Made by a program: the position numbers and the translations under genes. The notes beneath the pieces were generated by a model. It made no database searches. It was not told where the DNA came from and worked only from the letters and a program-made list of their open reading frames with translations. This document shows positions 63,918 to 64,000 of a stretch of DNA of 64,000 nucleotides, piece by piece (position 1 is the stretch's first letter; every line of letters begins with the position of its first letter). This DNA is from VRUE01 sp963748075 (GTDB lineage Bacteria > Actinomycetota > Thermoleophilia > Solirubrobacterales > 70-9), in the NCBI GenBank assembly GCA_963748075.1, contig CAVVHQ010000028.1, positions 71,668 through 135,667 of the forward strand, given 5' to 3'.

Positions 63918-64000
63918 CCGCTCGCCGCGGCCACCAGCCCCCGCCTCACCCGCACCCAGCGGCGCCGCCCCCTGCACCGAGAGACAGCTTCCCAAGCGGG

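Overview
The window is about 64 kb of very GC-rich DNA. It carries the rpmG-secE-nusG-rplKAJL-rpoBC cluster, a rearranged str region (rpsL-rpsG on the minus strand, fusA-tuf on the plus strand), and the complete S10-spc-alpha ribosomal protein series through rplQ-truA. High GC, many GTG/TTG starts, zinc-type S14/L33/L36/S4, and families of secreted Cys-containing repeat proteins with basic tails suggest a deep-branching actinobacterium of the Thermoleophilia/Solirubrobacterales type. That placement is inference; no 16S rRNA gene is present.

Layout: 1-7564 holds a partial propeller-like surface protein and two tandem secreted paralogues whose 5' thirds are almost identical. 7373-10306 is a tRNA-Thr-linked accessory patch with a broken tyrosine recombinase and two nucleotidyltransferase (toxin-antitoxin-like) modules. 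10345-12423 has an acyl-CoA dehydrogenase and a DUF559 endonuclease-like gene framed by 23-bp direct repeats. 12579-23842 is the secE-to-rpoC series, with an L10-type leader hairpin before rplJ. 24129-28086 has a flavin monooxygenase facing a minus-strand series (membrane protein, rpsL, rpsG, HAD protein, small membrane protein). 28171-43237 runs from fusA through secY, followed by adk and map. Where infA is expected there is a terminator-like hairpin and a DUF4258/DUF2283 pair, and then rpmJ-rpsM-rpsK-rpsD-rpoA-rplQ. 48692-57252 holds truA, surE, ligA, a PBP4-type carboxypeptidase, a patatin and an acyl-CoA synthetase. 57380-63917 is mixed: DsbA-like, Fic, HigBA, a segment with tRNA-like debris, a VOC dioxygenase and a crotonase.

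The most unusual signal is a family of GC-rich cruciform palindromes of about 120-140 bp. They have long perfect outer stems, a conserved asymmetric inner motif pair (GCTGGGTTTCTCGCC and GGCGAGAAACAGGACGCCGC) with compensatory changes, and variable loops. Clear copies follow rpoC, the monooxygenase gene and rplQ, and one lies between dacB and the patatin gene. One copy is translated in frame inside the C-terminal tail of ribosomal protein S5, and a degenerate one lies in the N-terminal extension of S17.

Apparent single-base frameshifts occur in rpsQ, rplO, ligA (at least two) and the PBP4 gene (several). Because these genes are expected to be functional, and ligA and the PBP4 gene are adjacent, sequence error is a serious alternative to real gene decay, especially at 52.0-53.8 kb.
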